Assembly: GCF_965638725.1 (NCBI RefSeq)
Contig: NC_134970.1
Location: 2,485,001 to 2,549,000, forward strand
Direction of reading: 5' to 3'
Length of the DNA: 64,000 nt
Origin: Aptenodytes patagonicus
Taxonomy: Eukaryota; Chordata; Aves; Sphenisciformes; Spheniscidae
Both the position numbers and the translations under genes were made by a program. The notes under the pieces were generated by a model. It saw nothing but the letters and a program-made list of their open reading frames with translations. It made no database searches and was not told the origin of the DNA. This document shows positions 43,901 to 57,100 of this stretch, piece by piece (position 1 is the stretch's first letter; each line of letters begins with the position of its first letter).

Positions 43901-45183
43901 ACAAATGAATCATCAAATGACATTTAAAAACCAGCAGTACGTGTCGGTTAATCATAGCGAGAGGGAGCTGCTGGCTAACAGGGAATATCCCATCTTAAAC
44001 CCGAGGGAGCATTTCTTCAAAGAAATTAAAATAAAATTGTCAGTTGATTGAAACTCTCCCCCAGAGCAACCCCACCCCCAAGGAGAACAGTCCAGGTCGC
44101 CGGGAGAAACCTCTGTACCCCGTACTGCAGAAAGCTGAACCCCAAAGCACCTGCTGAGGATTGCAGCTCAGCAGCCTCGGGTGTGCAAATATAGCAGAGC
44201 CCGAACAGGAGCGCGTCAGCGCTGATGGTTTACAGGGGAATTTCTAAGTGAAAAAGCTGCTCCCCGGGCCAGATCTCATCTCTGGGCCCCGCAGGGCTCT
44301 TGTTCCTGAGCGAAACCCCCACTTCCGCAGCAGCGCCTTCTCGCCTTCTCCTTTTATGCTCAGTTCTGGTTGGGGCCCCAAAGTTTATGACGCGGATGTT
44401 CTTGGATTTTTTTTTTTTTTTTTAATAAACACTTAGAAAACACGAAGCAGCCTTGTCAGTGTTACTGATACAGAAATCTCATCCTGGGGGGAAACGCTGC
44501 CCAGCCAAGCGCTCTCTCCTTCTCCAAGGCAGGTACACATGCACCCAAGAGCCCAGAAAAGGACCAGATTCATCACTGCGTTAATAAGTTCACAGATTAA
44601 TTTAGTCCTGTAACTTTCCCACCTCCCTATCCACCTCACAGGTGCAATTTTCACCAATGGTGCATATTTTGCACGGCCAAACCACAGGTCCCTGGCCGAG
44701 CGCCTGACCCGTGGATGACAGCTGGCAGGGTTGCTGCCTGCCCCCCTAAAGCTGAAAAAACACATTTGGAGTCGGCTCCTCCACCATGGATCCCCCGGGA
44801 AGGGGCCAACCCGGCATGCAAAAGGCTGAGACATGGCTGAGAAAAATCCGCAGCAGCGCAGACCCCCTGCACGGGAGCGGGGAGCCTGCAAGAGGCAGAT
44901 AGAGCCCTCCTCCCCGCCAGCAGCTCTGCCCTGACTCCAGCTGCAAGCTAATTCTGGCAGCACCTGCAGCCAAACGTGCAGGAACACGGACATCTCCCCT
45001 CGCCAGCAAACCCCCCCACCTCCTGCCCAGCACAGCCCTTCTCACTAGTTTTTAAGCTGTTACCTTGGCAGGGACCTTGTTGGGCGCGCTCCGGAAGAAA
45101 GAGGTTTTTGCTGTGAAAAAGCAATCCTCGAGGTCTTCATCCAAGCTACAGTACCCGCTGCTCATGCTGCTGCCGATGGTCAT
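28793..45183 (-). CDS. RASSF5: RASSF5 short isoform (RAPL / RASSF5C type)
   Basis: An alternative first exon at 45183-45064 splices in phase 0 to the same four downstream exons, giving a predicted 266-aa protein (human 265). The first exon reads MTIGSSMSSGYCSLDEDLED, very close to the known human RAPL start. This isoform lacks the C1 domain and keeps RA and SARAH. In mammals RAPL links Rap1 to integrin adhesion in lymphocytes. Confidence 0.93.
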
Positions 45184-48100
45184 CGAAACCCAGCAAAGGC
45201 GAGAGGCCGAGTGTGCACGGGGCTTGCCGGGGGGCTCGGGGGGCTGGCGACCATCGGCGGTCCCCGCTCCGGCTCCTGCGCCAGCAGCGAGCCCGCTCTC
45301 ACATCCTCAACAAGCCGGTGCTTATCTGCAATAGCTCCTTCTGCTCATCCTCCAGAGCCAGCGGAGCTATTTCTCTTTAACAGGCAGCCGTGCCGGGTAA
45401 CCCTTCCCTCTCCTCCTCCACCCGCCTCCCTGCGCAGCGGCGCTGGGGCAGCATGGAAGGGGCAGAGCTGCGAGTTTGCTCCCACTCTTGGTGCCCGGGT
45501 TCACTCACCGCCCGCGATCTGGTCCCCCGGGCGCCCGCGTAGCATCGCCTCCCCTTCCTGCGCTCGCCTTGCACCGCGCAGCCCTGCCACTTCCTCTTGC
45601 AAAATTTCTCACCCTGCTGCACGCCAGGGCCGAGGCGCTGCGCTTGGCCCTGAGCACTGCCCGGCCCCCGGGTAACCCCGGCACCTCCTTTGCTACCCAA
45701 AATATATCGCCATGGCAGGCTGGCTTCTTGCTCCTTCCCTGTTAGCGCATCCTCAAGAGCTGCATTGCATCTGCTGTCTTAGGGAAGCAAGCCCAGGCTG
45801 GACCGAGCCCGACCGTGCTGCCGAAAAGTGGTGGGGAAGGGGGCAGGCTGGTGAGGACGCGGCCTGGGACCCCCTCCGGGGTGCCGGGAGCCCCTGGTTG
45901 TCACACTCCAGGAGGGAGTGGGTGCCTCTCCGCTCCACAGCTAATTTTAGAGCAGCGGGAGCGATTTCAGCAGTGCTGGCACCCGGCTGAGGCAGCTTCG
46001 ATTGCAGCCCAGGAAAACGACGTTCAGCTCCTCGGTCCTGTTTGCAAGAAGCACTCGCTCCAGGCCACTTAAAATGCTGTGTTGGCCTTGGAAGAGCCTC
46101 AGAGCGACAGCATCATTCATCATCACCCTGTTCCCCTCTCCCCCTGCAGCCCTGCGGAAACCCAGCCCGGCACAGACCCATCCCCAGATCTGCCTCCTCT
46201 GTCCCCCTCTCCCCTGGCCCCTCCAGAGCCACCAGCGTCCCGCTAACACCCTGCATTTTACCCAGCAGCTTTTAAAGCAGCTGTGACCTTCCTCCTTGTT
46301 GAAGATCACAGGTATTTCTGGAGAGCCAGGCAGGGAAAGGGCTCCGCTCCCCACAGGCTATCCTCCTCCCTCGGCAGGGGCTCCTGCGAGGGGCCGTGCA
46401 TCCATGGGGATGCAGCACATCCCGGCACGGGCTCTCCCCACCCACCTGGAAACCGGCGTGTATTCAGGAGCACGTCGAGGGGACGAAAGAAAAACCTGAC
46501 ACACTGTGTTAAAAAGGACTCCGCTTAGGCAATGCGGTATTAATGTACGCGCTAACAATTCTCCACCATATTTCAGTAAAGAAAGAGGGAACAAGGCCAG
46601 AGAGTATCGTGCCACTGAATAAATCCATCCTATGCCCACACTTCAAATACTTCACGCAAGACCCGGCCAGCCCAACCAAGAAAGAATAAAGAACGGCAAG
46701 AGGTACTGCGAAGGGCAGGGCAGCCTGAAGGTACAGGAAGGTTTCCATGCCGGGGGCCAGCCTGGATCTGGAAAGGAAGGACCAGAGAGAACCCAGATGT
46801 GACGGAGAGCCACAGAATCACGGGAGATGTTCACATGAAGAGTGCAGTAAGTTTAACACCAAAAGGAGGAGCGCTTTTCCAGGCCATGCACGATCAGATT
46901 TGCAGAATTTGTCACTAGGTCTTCTGGTGGGTGGATGTACAAAGTCAGACTCGTCAGAAAGAGCTCACTGATGGCTATTAAAAATGACGGTTCAGATGCA
47001 ACCCCAAGGAGTGCCCACGACGCTGCTCGCAGGGAGGCCACAGCAGCAGCACACCATCCTCGCCCTGACGTTTCTGGTCTCTCCTTCAACATCCACCAGC
47101 TGAGCAGAGATGGCACCGCCGTGCCCAGATGGCTGTTCTTACGTTAATTCCTTCATGTCCTTTTCAAGGCACAACTCTTACCATCGCTAAGTGCTGATTT
47201 TACGCCAGGCCAGCGAGCGCGGGGAGCTGGCAGGCAGCAGCCTTGGCTCTACTCTGCAGCCTGACTATTTGCAGTAGGACCATCAGCAAACCACCCCTGT
47301 AAAACGGGGCTATCACTCGCTTCTTCAGGTCACAGGGCTCCTTCGACTGCTCCAAGATCCTCACACAAACTACCATCCACACACGAAAACCTCTTCCCCT
47401 CTTGATAAGCTGCAGATGGTGTTTTATACCCTTCCATCTGTATCTGTTAGCTGAAGGACTTAAATTGCTACAAGCCTTTGACAGCTCTGTACCCCACAGC
47501 CAGCAGCATCCCGTGAATACAAACCTGGATGTCAATGTAAAGACTAGCAGGAGGATACAACATCTGCATCTCAAGGAGGAAGGCAAGAATCCAAATGGCA
47601 TATTTACAAAGCAACTTGTAACACTGCAAATAAATAAGCTATCCTCTTAGCAGCGCGCGTACTTCTGCAGTGGCACAAACCTCCTCAGCTTCACAAGGCT
47701 GCATTTAGAAGAGAAAGAGGCTTAAATCAAGCATGTGCAACATGAGCAGAAAGCGAGCGTGGGGCTGATGAACGCACAGGCATCGAGGCTTCACCGAAGC
47801 CTCAGCCCTGGGTGTTTCACAGAGGGAACAAGGTGCTGCCAGCTTTGCAGTGCCCCATGCGAAGCTGGATGCACTCCCACAGCTCTGCTCCGTGGGCTTC
47901 TCCAAGGAGCCCTCGCTTTTCCATTGCGGTCCACCTGCTTGGGAGATCAGCTCCACAAAAAAAACAACCAAAGAAAAAAACCAAGTAATTCTGACCCACT
48001 GGTTCAGCAGCAGCTCCAGTTAATGGTTACCTGAACAACAGCCCCCAGAAAACCCACCCACCAGTGACCTGCACCGGCTCCCAGGTGGGAAGTGCACAAC

Positions 48101-51100
48101 CAGCTCCGACGAAACCAGGGACCAAACTCCAGGTGCTGCTGAGACCAGCGGAGGCTTTGTCAGCTTCAGCGGAGTCTGGACTTCACCCAGGGAGGTTAAT
48201 CTGGGACCCAAATGTAACGTGCTCTTAAGTACTTTGCTGGATCAAAACCCAAATTATTAATGCCTGGTATTACATGGTAACAGTACTTAACTATGTGATA
48301 TTAAAGTAGCTATTTCTCTGATGCTTCTAGTTTGCTTATATTTGATAACACTATTTAATGACTTCCAACTATGCCAGCTATTAATTTGAGTTTCTTGTGT
48401 TTTCAGTGTGCAATCCCCCTTCCCCCCCCCAGTGTATTCAGGCACCCTATTAGTCTCTTTCTGGAATACTGACTGTTTTCCCTCCATCCTTCTTTTGAGC
48501 AGCAAAACCTGCTCAGCCAACAGAAACACACCAGGAACGTGGCTGTGTACTCAGCTTTACGGGCTCAGATCAAGTAAACTTGAAGATGATTTTCCCCTGA
48601 TGATCCATTATCCACAAACCGAGAACGGAGCTTTATTGCACTGATTTACCCTCGTTCACCCTCAAACCAGCCCACGCACCTCCCGGCCCCCCCAGCCTTG
48701 CAGCCTTTCCCAGCACAGGTAACGAGACTCCAGACAGGGCTTTGCTGTGCAGAGGGTTCAGAGGTGTGATCCCCGACCAGGACCTCAGGATGGGTTTATG
48801 GATTTCTGTTTGCTGCTGTAAGTGGAGGGACTTTTGTTTCCTTGGCACAAAATGCCTCCCCCCTTCCCGGGATCACACCAGAGACGTGTCAGGGTGATGA
48901 ATTGCCACGAAGCACAGGCTCCATGTTTATTATTAGGACCATCAATAACCCCGGGCTGGTGTTATCACCCTGAAGAAGAAACAAGCTTTTCTAATTTTTC
49001 TAAAAATCAAGCTTTTCTCATGCTGCTGGGGGAAGCCCAACGACATCTGAAGGAGATGTAAACACGCACAAATCTGGCTTCACACCCTTATACAAATACC
49101 TCAAGGCTCAGTGGAGAATCCATTCAGAGTCCCTTTGTAATGCATAACTTATAAGATAAATCCCATCTAACTTCAGGTTCCCTCCTGACCATTTTCTTCC
49201 GAGCAGCAATCGCCCAGCCACGTGCCGGCAAGGCCAAGCTCCGCAGACCTTGCACAGCAAAGCGCAGACGACAACCAAACCCCACCACTGGCTCCTCACA
49301 CGCCCAACAGAAAGCCCCCGTCTTCTTTGAAAAAGTGCATGTTTCCAGTTCCAGTCTTGCACAAGTGCATCAAGGTCCTCCACAAAGAGGAATATAAATG
49401 CATGGTTATAGTGAAGGAGAGAACACAGTTTTAAAAAAAGCATATAGAGATTGAAAAGGCTCTGTGCAAGTCAAATCCACTTCAGGCAGGTTTCTAAGCA
49501 ATGCTTTAAGCTTCCAGTTAAGTATCTTACACCTCAACTTGCGTGGCATCATCCAGTCTCACTGCACCCTGTCGCGCGCGCTGCAGCCTGTCCCAGCAGA
49601 CACCCACGCCGGCTCGCAGGCCACTGCCGGCATCACAGACACCACGGGACCCTTGGGGGGATTAAGCAAACAGCTAAGCCTTCCCGAGCGGCCCTGGGGA
49701 TTACTGCACAACCCTAATACAGATTGAAGAGTCTCGATCCACCGGGACTACTGAAACTCTTAAATCAAGGCTATTAAGCTGGAGCTTCTTGCAAAATCCA
49801 TGTTCGCGCTCTGCCAAGATGCAGGAGAAATGCACCTTTGCTGCTCCTTTTCAAGCACTCTGCACCCGGTGCTGGGACGCAATTTAACGCCGGTATCGAC
49901 CCTCCCTCGCAGGCACCTGGACACAGCTGGACTGCAGCACAGGTGCCGACATCCCCGGAGGGCACTGCTCCTCTCCCGCTCTGCTCCAGGCATCCTGGCC
50001 AACAGCAGTGTTTTAAACCCGTACGGAGCCCTGCATATGCGTTCACAGCGAGGGGATGCCCACGTGCACAACCTCCATCACACCAGATTGCACCCCCCAG
50101 GCAGGGCATATAGGCAAGATGTACACAGTATATAGGCGACTCATTGGTGGGCACTGGCTGGGTCTGCGGCACCGATGGGCTGACCTCTCCGACAAGACCT
50201 CCCACTTGTAAAACCTTTCGGGAGCAAGAAACCAGGTCTCTGAAGGAGGTGCAATCGGTCACCATGAAGCTGTCGACCCCCCCTCCCCGCGGAGCCCCTT
50301 CCCCGGCGTACCTGGCTGCAGGGCGGCAGGAGGGTGCTCTCAGGCGAGAGGTGGCTCTGGCACTGGCCCGGCTGGCGGCAGTCCAGCTGGATGAGGCTGC
50401 GGCACTCCTGGTGGCACGTGTATCTGCAGTCTGCACGGGGGAGAAACGAGAAAGTGAGGCACCCGAGACCCGCAGCCTGCTGTCGAGGAGCAGCGGGGGA
50501 ACCCCGGGAAGGGCTCAGACTCCTGCCGGAGGGCAGACCGATGCTCACGGGCACCGGCACGGCCAGAGCTGCCAGCCAGGCACACGTCCCCATTCGGGCA
50601 CACTCCTGCAGACGGGGAGAGGTACCACAATACCTCGTCCAGAGCAAAAATTGCTCCCACGCCCTCTCCCTGGGGAAACCTGTGTTTCTTGCTGCAATGC
50701 TCCGGCACGGGCAGCGTTCCTGCCTTGCGTCGTGCTGCCTTTCCCCTGATCTGCTGGCACCTTAATATACAAAGTAAAGAGTATGCTCAAGTCCCACCAA
50801 ACCACAGGGTACGCCACTCCCCAGCTATGCTCCTTGGAGATGTCACCTGCAGAGCACCTGCAGCAAAAGCTTGGCCACTTCACGAGGAAAGGATGCTTCA
50901 TCTTCCAGCATCAGGAGAGAAAAAGCATCTTTGTATTAAGACAGAAGTCAAACTATTTAAGGTCACTGAATATGAACACTTCAAGGGCCAGTAACAGTGA
51001 CTGAGGCACGGATCAACCATCAGACTGCCAAAAAGCCACTCCTGGAGAGGGTACGGACACGTCCCGGGCCCCGGCGAAGGCTGTGACCTTCCGTCCCCAG

Positions 51101-54100
51101 CACACACGCTGCCCAGGTGCAGTAAGGCATTTACGTAATGTGTTTTCTTTGGACGCTGACCCATCCAGCTGTAAGACATTAACTAGTTCAAGGTAGGAAT
51201 TGCACAGACAAGTCTGCAGAGCCCAGGTTTAACCTCTTTCGGCACAGGGTCCCGCTCGCCCACAGCCCACGGCTGCTGAGGGGCAGCATTCGGCACAGCC
51301 AGCTCCATCTACCAGACACAACAGTTATCGCATATTCATGGCTATCGCTCCCCCAGCCCTTTCCCTGAAAGCCCAGACTGCAGCTAACAACCTCCTTCCA
51401 CTTTAATGGCCCTTCTGATCCTTTTAATTTTTAACTGTCGTACAAACGGTGTTAAATTTACTTTTTACACTACCCAAAATTCCAGAGCGGTCACCAACCT
51501 GAAAAAAAAAAAAATAAAAATCCTAAAACCAAGGCAAGAGAGTTCACTCCACAAAAGGAGATGGGACTGAGTGCCTGTCCCTGCACCAGCCCTGCCACCC
51601 CGCTCGAAGCCAGCGAGCTTGTATTTTAAATACCCATCCTTTTTCTTTTCTTTTTTTTCTTTTTTCTTTAGCATTTGGGTCATTGGTTTTGAATACCTGG
51701 GGCTTGCAGGAAAGCAAAGGAATATCCCATGTTTGCTCTGGAAACAGTGATTTCTGCTCAGCTCTGCTGAACGCTCACACGCGGGAATGCCCGAGAATGA
51801 ATGAGAGAAGCTGAACCACTGCTGGGAGCTGGTGCCTGAGGGGGGAAAACATCAATCTCCAGGGGAAACAGGGAACTAATTCCTCATTTAACATTCATCT
51901 GGCATCAGCTGTCTATCATTCTCCTATTCCAAGTCAGTTGTCTCAAGTAAGCCTGAGGGAAAGCAGGGAGACTTGCTTTTTTTTTTTTTTTTTAATTAGA
52001 GATAAGCTGCACAGTTACGTGGTAATTTAATGCGTGACCTTTTGAGCAACTGGAACAGCCTTTTAATGGGGGACATTCGCCAAGTCTTTGCTGGAGGTGC
52101 CAATTTGAGGATGCTCCAGTTGCAGGTTCCCCTGAGCATCTGGCGCCAGCAGAGAGTCCCTTCTGCCTGTTTGGTCCAGGGTTTTCAGATTTGGGCAGCT
52201 GCCTCCTGCTCCCCCAGACTGCAGCCTGCCGGGGCGGGAAGGCTCGAGCATCTCAGGTGAAGGAGGCGCATGGTAAGAGGTCTGAAATACGTAATACAGA
52301 CCACAGAAATTACAGCTCCCGATCACACCTCCGGATCAGGCCCATTACGGCCAGGCATTTCTTTACGGGATTAAAGTATGACACCTCCTTAGTCACCGTC
52401 ACCTATTAACAGACCTAATCACTCAGTATCCGGCAGGGAACACTAATTTTAGAAACCCAGAACAGCTTTAGGAAGCAGCCACGTGACAGGTTTGCCAAGA
52501 GGAGCAGGATGCCTCCACTTACGCTTTAAGATAATTTCCATTCAAGTCAAACAAAGCAACACTTGGAAATGTAGTTTCTTTAAAAAAAAGAAAAAAAAAA
52601 AAAGAGTCAGATCACGATGCTGTGAAAAACTTTGGTGGCCGAAAGGAATTTCCCTTTCTCCACAGATAAAGTTTCTCAAGGGGATAAAGTTGGATAGAGT
52701 AAAACAGCCCCATACAGATGCCCATCCAGATACCTAAATATAGGACTGCAGTCATCCTGCCCACCCCCACCTCCTGAATACCGCAGATGCTATGGGGCAT
52801 CTTTCGATCCGACTCTAATGCAAGCCCCGGATCTGTAGGCTGGGGCGACGAAAGGAGAAGGCGCAGGTCTGCGGCAGAGTGGCCAGATCCCGGCCCCAGC
52901 AATGACGGAGGCTCCAAGAACCTGACCTTAGCCAGGCTTTCACCTAAAGAAAAACCTCCTGCAACCCCGAAGCAGCACCGCACAGGAGACCGGATATGAT
53001 TACCCCCCAAATTTGGATGGAAAAGGTCTAAAGCATCCCAACACCTCCCCTGTGATGCTCTTAAACTCTGATTTCTGGCCAAAGTTTGGGGTTTCTGCAG
53101 CAGTGCTGGGCGACTGCTCTGCCCCGGTGCCGGCTGCCCCCCCGCCGCAGGGCTGCCAGCCCCGGCACACGCAGGACCTGCACACCTCTCGACGGCAGCG
53201 TTGTCGAGAGGACACGCTTGAAACAAGCTACAAAAAAAACCCCTTGTGTGATGTTAAAATGAATCATGAAATTGCAGGGGTTATCTTAAAGCTCCAGTTC
53301 CCGGTTTGTTAAGGATCCTGCCATTCATTTTTAAAAAAAAGGCAAATCAGAAACGCTCCCAATATCAGCAAAGTGAAGGAAAACCTTTGAAGCGTGACCC
53401 AGCTGCCACGGGAAGGCTCAGAGCCACCAAAGAAAGAAAAATAAAACGTCATGAATTTTGAAAGCGGTGTGAGACCCCGCAGGCGTTTCAGCACTGGAAG
53501 TGGAGGATGTTGAAGAACTGCAATTTCTTCCATTCACCTTCCAACTCCGGAATCCTTCAGCCAGCTCACACACACCTTTAAACGCAGGCTACGCGTGAGG
53601 TTTGATTTTGCAAGCTGTGCTGCTTAAGACCGAGGGCTCGGTGCCTCTGCCCTCGCTCGGAGGAGACGCCTGACGTCACTCGGGGTAACCTCAGGGACGG
53701 CTGCAGGATGTGGCCCTGCGACATCACGGGCGCTGGCGGGCGTCTCCTCCTGCCACGAGGGGACAGGGCAGGACCTGCGGCATCGCCGCCAGCTCCAGCA
53801 TTCACAGAGCAAATGCAGGGAAGGGTCTTAGTTTTCCTGCGAGACGCTTTCTGACATCCCCCACGGCAATGATCCAGCCCCATCTCTGCCTCAAGTCTGC
53901 AGCTCCGTCACTGGAGGTCTCAGCGGTTTTAGGTCAAAAATCAAATGGTTTGGGTTCGGGTTTTGTTTGTTTGCAAACACAGGTAAAACCCAAGGGTGGT
54001 TTTCTGTTTGTTCGCAGCAGACAAGTCCCCCCTGGTGACAACAACCCCTCTGAGAGGTCCCTGCACCATTTCAGGATCTGGAGTACAAACCCAGCTGCTG

Positions 54101-57100
54101 GGCAGATGCTCTTGAGCTATTATTTACTAAAAGGCAAATTTTCCTTTCGAGTGGCAAGTGGGGCAGCACCGACGCCCTGAGCTGTGCTCTGCCACAGTGC
54201 TCCCGCGACAGCGGGGCTGCAGAAGGAGCCGGAGCAGAAGTTGAAGCCACCCAGTGCCACCGGTATGGTGGCAGGAAAGCGTGCCAGCCCCGTGCCAGCC
54301 CCGCTACCTGCTGGGCAGGATCCCGCTCGGCCATGCATCGCCAGCCGTGCTCTTGCAGCACAGACAGAGCAGCACCGCAGGAATCCCCTTACACCTAATT
54401 AGCAGCAGAAAGCCTGGGCACAGCAGCAGCCAGCAAATACGGCCAAACACACCGATTTACACCACCACCTACCTCTAACCTGCAAGACCTCCCTGCTCGG
54501 CCTCCTCAGCAGCCGGAGTCCCTCAGACCAAGACTTTGACTTGGGAAAATGCCTGAATATTTTGCGAATTCGCTTTGTTACAAGCCCAAAGCAAGCGGCT
54601 GCCCCTGCTTTCCCGTCTGTCATCCTTGCGAGGAGATCGATAGCTTCCCAGGCACACGGAGCCAGGCGGGCAGCTCTTCAACGCCGAACGCTGCTGAGAT
54701 GCAACGTGCATCAGTGCAAGTTACATCTGCTTCCACGAGAGGCCTTTCTCTCCACGGAGATAAAACAGTGACATTGTCCATTTACAACCTGCTGCCATTT
54801 GACAGACTTTTTTTTTTTTTTTTTTTTGAGCAACGAGGCAACATGCAGCTCAGGGCTTGTGCATCTCTGGGCTTGTCCTGTTAGCCATGGAAAACTTTCT
54901 ATTTCTGGGGCTTTTTGCTTGATAAGATAAAACAACCCAACGGAAGAGATTAGCGAGAGAAAGCACAGGACCCAGCCGTATGCTGGGAGGGCTCTTTCCA
55001 ATATCCTCTCTTCACTTTGCTGCTTTTCCCCTGCAGTCATCTAAAGTTTAAGAAAAAAAGTCCCCAGTGCTTAATCAAATGTTAAATTAAAGGAATACAC
55101 TGAGATTAACTATGTTTATAACACTGATTTAAACCCTGCAGGTAGTGAGCCAGGTTTTAAGATCAATACTACAGCCCTTTCACAGCATCTATCAGTTAGA
55201 ACTATACTGGGTGTCAAACGATGGGGTGGGACATAAACATCAATTTAACAACACGCCTGAAATCTGCCACTTTGTACCCTCTACATCATGACTGTCCCCT
55301 CTCTGCTCAGGACTCCTCTTTCTTACAAACAGAGCAGCACCCTGCACAACACATTCTTGCTTTTATACAGGGAGTATACATCTTTTACACAAAGATGAAA
55401 TTTAACTAATCCTGAAAATCACACCAAGTGCCATAAGCAATGAGTTAACACAGGGGACTTTCTTATTCCCCCCTTGCTGTCCCAACAACTAGACAGCACC
55501 TCTTCAGCTACACGCATCTCTTCTTCCCACACCAAGACCAGCAAACTCAACTAAACCTACTGGGCCAGGGACGAAGCAGGGGGAGAAAAGAGACAGCCCA
55601 AAAACTAACCTGCAAAGTAAGAGCTGGAGACTTGGCTGGTGTGTCTCTCCATAAATCCTTCCCAAGGCACCGGACTGGATTGAAGCAAGAAACATGACCC
55701 TGAAGAGCCGAGCTACTCCAGGAGCCCCAGCAGCCTGCCACACGGCTCTGGGCAGGTCACCGTCCCTCCCCACACCTCCATCTCCCCAGGGTAAGCAAAT
55801 GCCCTGCTTCAGGGAGCCTCAGTAGGTGGGATGCACCCCAGCACCCCACCCTGTCCTCATCTGACCTCAGCAGCACCCGCCCGGCAAGAGCCATCCCAAC
55901 CTGCCCAAGTCACCTGGGAGCAGGAGAAGCCTCAGGCATCTGTCTGGACCAGCTAAATAGGACAGAAATGCAAAGTACTGTGGGTCCTATGAACTGTTAG
56001 CAATTATTATTTACAGTGGCAAGACCAGAGACACGACAGAGCGTGGGAGGACGGGTTGGAGGAAGAGAACATGAAAAACCACCGTGTGCCAGAGAGTGCC
56101 AGCGGTGCGAGCAGAGCCTCATCCCGGCGAGGCTGGGCTGTGCTTTTTAAGAGCGTCCACACCTGCTAAAGAATTCACGACCTTAAGCAAACATCCACTT
56201 GAGAACCAGTAATATTAGAATTGTAGTTTGCTCTGTAAGCTAGAAAGAGAAATGGTGTGTGTTTAACCAACTTCCTCCTCAAGGAAATAGGTCCTGATTC
56301 AGCACAGTACTTGAACACAGAATTAACTGCTCTGAGAGATAAGGGTGGCTTCAGACTAGAGGCATCCGTCTGGGTTTATGCCTAAGTGCTTTACTGAACC
56401 TTACGCAAGATCTACAGATCAAAATCTGGCTTCAGGTACAGCTGCATTTGCCACCGAGATTATCAGGTGCTGGATGTGCTCCGAGGTTTTTCTCGAGGCA
56501 GTGCCTCACAACCAGCCTTCCCGGCAGGGAAGCACGGAAAGCTGGAGTGATTTTCTTGCAAAGAAGCACTTCAGCCAACAAAGTCCTATTTTGGTAACAC
56601 CGTGGTCATCAGAGCCAAGACCCACCACGCCGATCGGGGAGGGCGTCCAATTCCAGCTGCCAGCAGCTCTGCTGGGGAGATCACAGCTCCCGCAAGCAAA
56701 CAAACAAAGTGTTTATGGTCGCCCCACGTGCAATAGATGTGTCCGGCTTAACCCTCCTGGGCCAAAGAAACAACTCCATGGGACTTCATCAACACCCAGG
56801 AAATACGTGGGCGGTAAATCATGCCCCCAGCTGCCAGGACAAGAGAGGCCACGGGGGAGCCCCACCAGCACAGACACGGGGCCGGCGCACGCCTGGGGTA
56901 AGTGCCCCGGCCAAACCAGAGGATGGTGCAAGGGGAAGGAGCGGGCACGCTGCTGAGTGATCGCTGGGATGGGTCTTACTGCCGGTTTTGCTAACGGCTG
57001 CAGTACCAGAAACAGGAATTTCCTACCAGCACCTACATCACAGGTACAGCGAGGATAAGAAAGTCCTCCAGGAAGAACTGGCCCATCTCAGGGTGAACTG

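Larger units (their letters stand above)
32682..45063 (-). other. RASSF5 large intron (12.4 kb)
   Basis: GC-rich, CpG-containing intron with many accidental open frames of low-complexity composition. I found no credible exon. It includes two weak MIR-like remnants near its 3' end and simple A/T homopolymers (for example near 41147, 43578 and 44407). Confidence 0.7.
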